A stretch of 64,000 nt of DNA, taken from Mariniphaga sp. (GTDB lineage Bacteria; Bacteroidota; Bacteroidia; Bacteroidales; Prolixibacteraceae). The stretch covers positions 124,001-188,000 of the forward strand of contig JAGXGA010000019.1 in assembly GCA_024636975.1 (NCBI GenBank), written 5' to 3'. The notes below the pieces were generated by a model, which saw nothing but the letters and a program-made list of their open reading frames with translations, ran no database searches and was not told the origin of the DNA. The stretch's first letter is position 1; each line of letters starts with the position of its first letter. Shown here piece by piece: positions 62,857-64,000 of the stretch. The translations under genes and the position numbers were made by a program.

Positions 62857-63933
62857 TTGAATAATATTTGGTATAAAATACTGCAACATTCACACCACCT
62901 GCGTGTATTGCTTCATTTACTGTTCTGGCTGACAGTCCTGGTATTTTATTTTATACTTTTTAGCCTGAACAGTGAATCGCGGGAAGTTTCCTTTATCCTT
63001 ACCGCCGGTTTAATACCCGTAGCGGTGGCAGCTACCTATTTTTTCAATTATGTACTTGTTCCAAAATACCTTTGGAAAAAACACTACATCCGTTTCTTCC
63101 TGTTCAGTTTTTATTCGCTTCTGGCAACAACCTGGATGTCGTTTTTAATCGTATTTTTTACGCTTATCTATATTTTAGCCCGTGAAGCATATATCGACCC
63201 CTCGGTTTTACATCCCGAGTGGCAGGTGATAACACTAAATTTTGTAGTGTTTTTTGCCATTGCAGTAAAGCAAATAAAACGTTCCATTCTAATTCAGCAG
63301 GAAAAAAACCAGCTTGAGAAGAATCAACTTACCACGGAACTAAAATTAAAAGAGGCTGAGCTGAAACTCCTGAAGGCCCAGATTCATCCGCATTTCCTGT
63401 TCAATACTCTGAATAATCTGTATGGGCTCACGCTTGAAAAGTCGGATGAAGCTCCCCGTCTTGTATTACGATTTTCGGAACTTTTAGATTACATCATATA
63501 CCGCTGTAACGAGAAACTGGTTTTGCTGGCCGATGAGTTATATAACCTGAACAATTACCTTGAGATAGAGAAAATAAGGCATTCAGGCAATTTAAAACTG
63601 GAGCAGGAATTCCCTGCAAATCCGGGAAAGCTAAAAATTGCCCCTCTGCTGTTTATTCCACTCTTTGAAAATGCATTTAAACATGGGGTAAGTAATACCA
63701 CAGGGAAAGCATTTGTAGACGTAAAGCTATCGTTGACCGCCAAAACGCTGGTTTGCCGGATTGAAAATTCGAAAGCCATTCAGGCAACAAAGAGTAATGA
63801 AGTTTCAGGCGGCATCGGGTTGAAAAATGTTAAAAAAAGACTTGAACTGGTATATCCCGATAAATATATGCTCAACATTATAGATGGACCTGATTCATTT
63901 TTAGTAAATTTAGTGTTGGAACTGGAGGAATGA
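62857..63933 (+). CDS. LytS/YehU-type sensor histidine kinase
   Basis: The 358-residue protein has four N-terminal membrane helices (about 15-37, 44-66, 78-110, 124-138), a coiled-coil linker (QQEKNQLEKNQLTTELKLK) and a His-kinase domain of the LytS type. The phosphoacceptor His179 is in IHPHFLFNTLNNLYG, and the ATPase N box is LFIPLFENAFKHGVSN, with GGIGLKNVKKRLEL as the G box. The start is TTG 62857: an in-frame TGA precedes it and no ATG occurs before the second helix. The LytTR regulator gene overlaps the stop by 4 bp (ATGA). Confidence 0.88.
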   Translation: MNNIWYKILQHSHHLRVLLHLLFWLTVLVFYFILFSLNSESREVSFILTAGLIPVAVAATYFFNYVLVPKYLWKKHYIRFFLFSFYSLLATTWMSFLIVFFTLIYILAREAYIDPSVLHPEWQVITLNFVVFFAIAVKQIKRSILIQQEKNQLEKNQLTTELKLKEAELKLLKAQIHPHFLFNTLNNLYGLTLEKSDEAPRLVLRFSELLDYIIYRCNEKLVLLADELYNLNNYLEIEKIRHSGNLKLEQEFPANPGKLKIAPLLFIPLFENAFKHGVSNTTGKAFVDVKLSLTAKTLVCRIENSKAIQATKSNEVSGGIGLKNVKKRLELVYPDKYMLNIIDGPDSFLVNLVLELEE

Positions 63934-64000
63934 CTATGATCAAATGCCTGATAGTTGATGATGAACCCATTGCTGTGCGGATAATAGAAAAGCACCTGTC
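63930..64000 (+). CDS. LytTR-family response regulator, 5' end only
   Basis: The frame starts at ATG 63930 (overlapping the kinase stop) or ATG 63936 and is cut by the window end after 23 codons. The visible residues CLIVDDEPIAVRIIEKHL are the start of a receiver domain with the acidic pair. Because LytS-type kinases nearly always pair with LytTR regulators, a LytTR output domain is expected beyond the window. Confidence 0.8.
   Translation, partial: MTMIKCLIVDDEPIAVRIIEKHL

Overview
The window is about 40% G+C and reads as a chromosomal segment of a member of the Bacteroidota, most likely Bacteroidales/Marinilabiliales (an inference). Support comes from -7 elements of the TAnnTTTG type in front of several genes, the absence of Shine-Dalgarno logic, and genes typical of the phylum: an S46 dipeptidyl-peptidase, a DUF4837 lipoprotein, an RprXY-like two-component pair, a BlaI/M56-TonB pair, cyd with a short CydA, and many exported Gfo/Idh/MocA proteins. 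There is no phage, insertion sequence, CRISPR array or rRNA.

Layout. 74-5555 (minus): a carbohydrate block with an exported TIM-barrel glycosidase-like protein, a GH67N-type protein and a Tat-exported aldo/keto reductase. 5787-7872: tRNA-Arg(CCU), then a decaying toxin-antitoxin region made of a HigA-type remnant, an intact HigA/ImmA antitoxin and a higB toxin interrupted by one in-frame TGA where a Trp codon is expected. 8010-9482: a DUF4832-type exported protein. 9745-16261 (plus): a tight eight-gene carotenoid operon (crtB, idi, CruF-like hydratase, PlsC-like acyltransferase, GT2 glycosyltransferase, TPR protein, crtI, RNase H-like), which predicts an acylated carotenoid glycoside. 16310-25252: an aminotransferase, an outer-membrane lipoprotein, metF, DUF4837, tatA, rseP, dxr and an M23 peptidase. 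25419-29088: S46 peptidase, rnhA and peroxiredoxin. 29427-33153: two paralogous Tat-signal Gfo/Idh/MocA proteins separated by 730 bp carrying a striking 11-bp-phased repeat array; the second paralogue has lost the Lys of the EKP-type motif. 33156-33702: a non-coding stretch with palindromic dispersed repeats. 33703-39539: an RND efflux operon. 39800-42140: cydAB. 42194-47429: dienelactone hydrolase, WrbA, an SDR and a P2-type ATPase. 47571-49866: an exported sugar isomerase-like protein, MazG-like and Ldh-family genes. 50087-52068: a BlaI repressor and M56-TonB fusion with a clear operator. 52238-53611: a third Gfo/Idh/MocA. 54084-61279: housekeeping (lepA, RprXY-like pair, purN, acpP-fabF-rnc). 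61344-64000: LAB_N protein, ExbB/MotA-like, and a LytS/LytTR pair cut by the window end.

How they work together. dxr makes MEP-pathway precursors, idi balances IPP/DMAPP, crtB and crtI build the desaturated C40 backbone, and the CruF-GT2-acyltransferase trio would decorate it. tatA belongs to the exporter that the several Tat-signal sugar-redox proteins need, which suggests extracytoplasmic sugar oxidation and isomerisation. The strongest candidates for something undescribed are the 11-bp-phased array, the acyl-glycosyl carotenoid operon with its TPR and RNase H members, the degenerate Gfo paralogue, the nonsense-interrupted HigB, and a hairpin/leader locus at 53666-53804.
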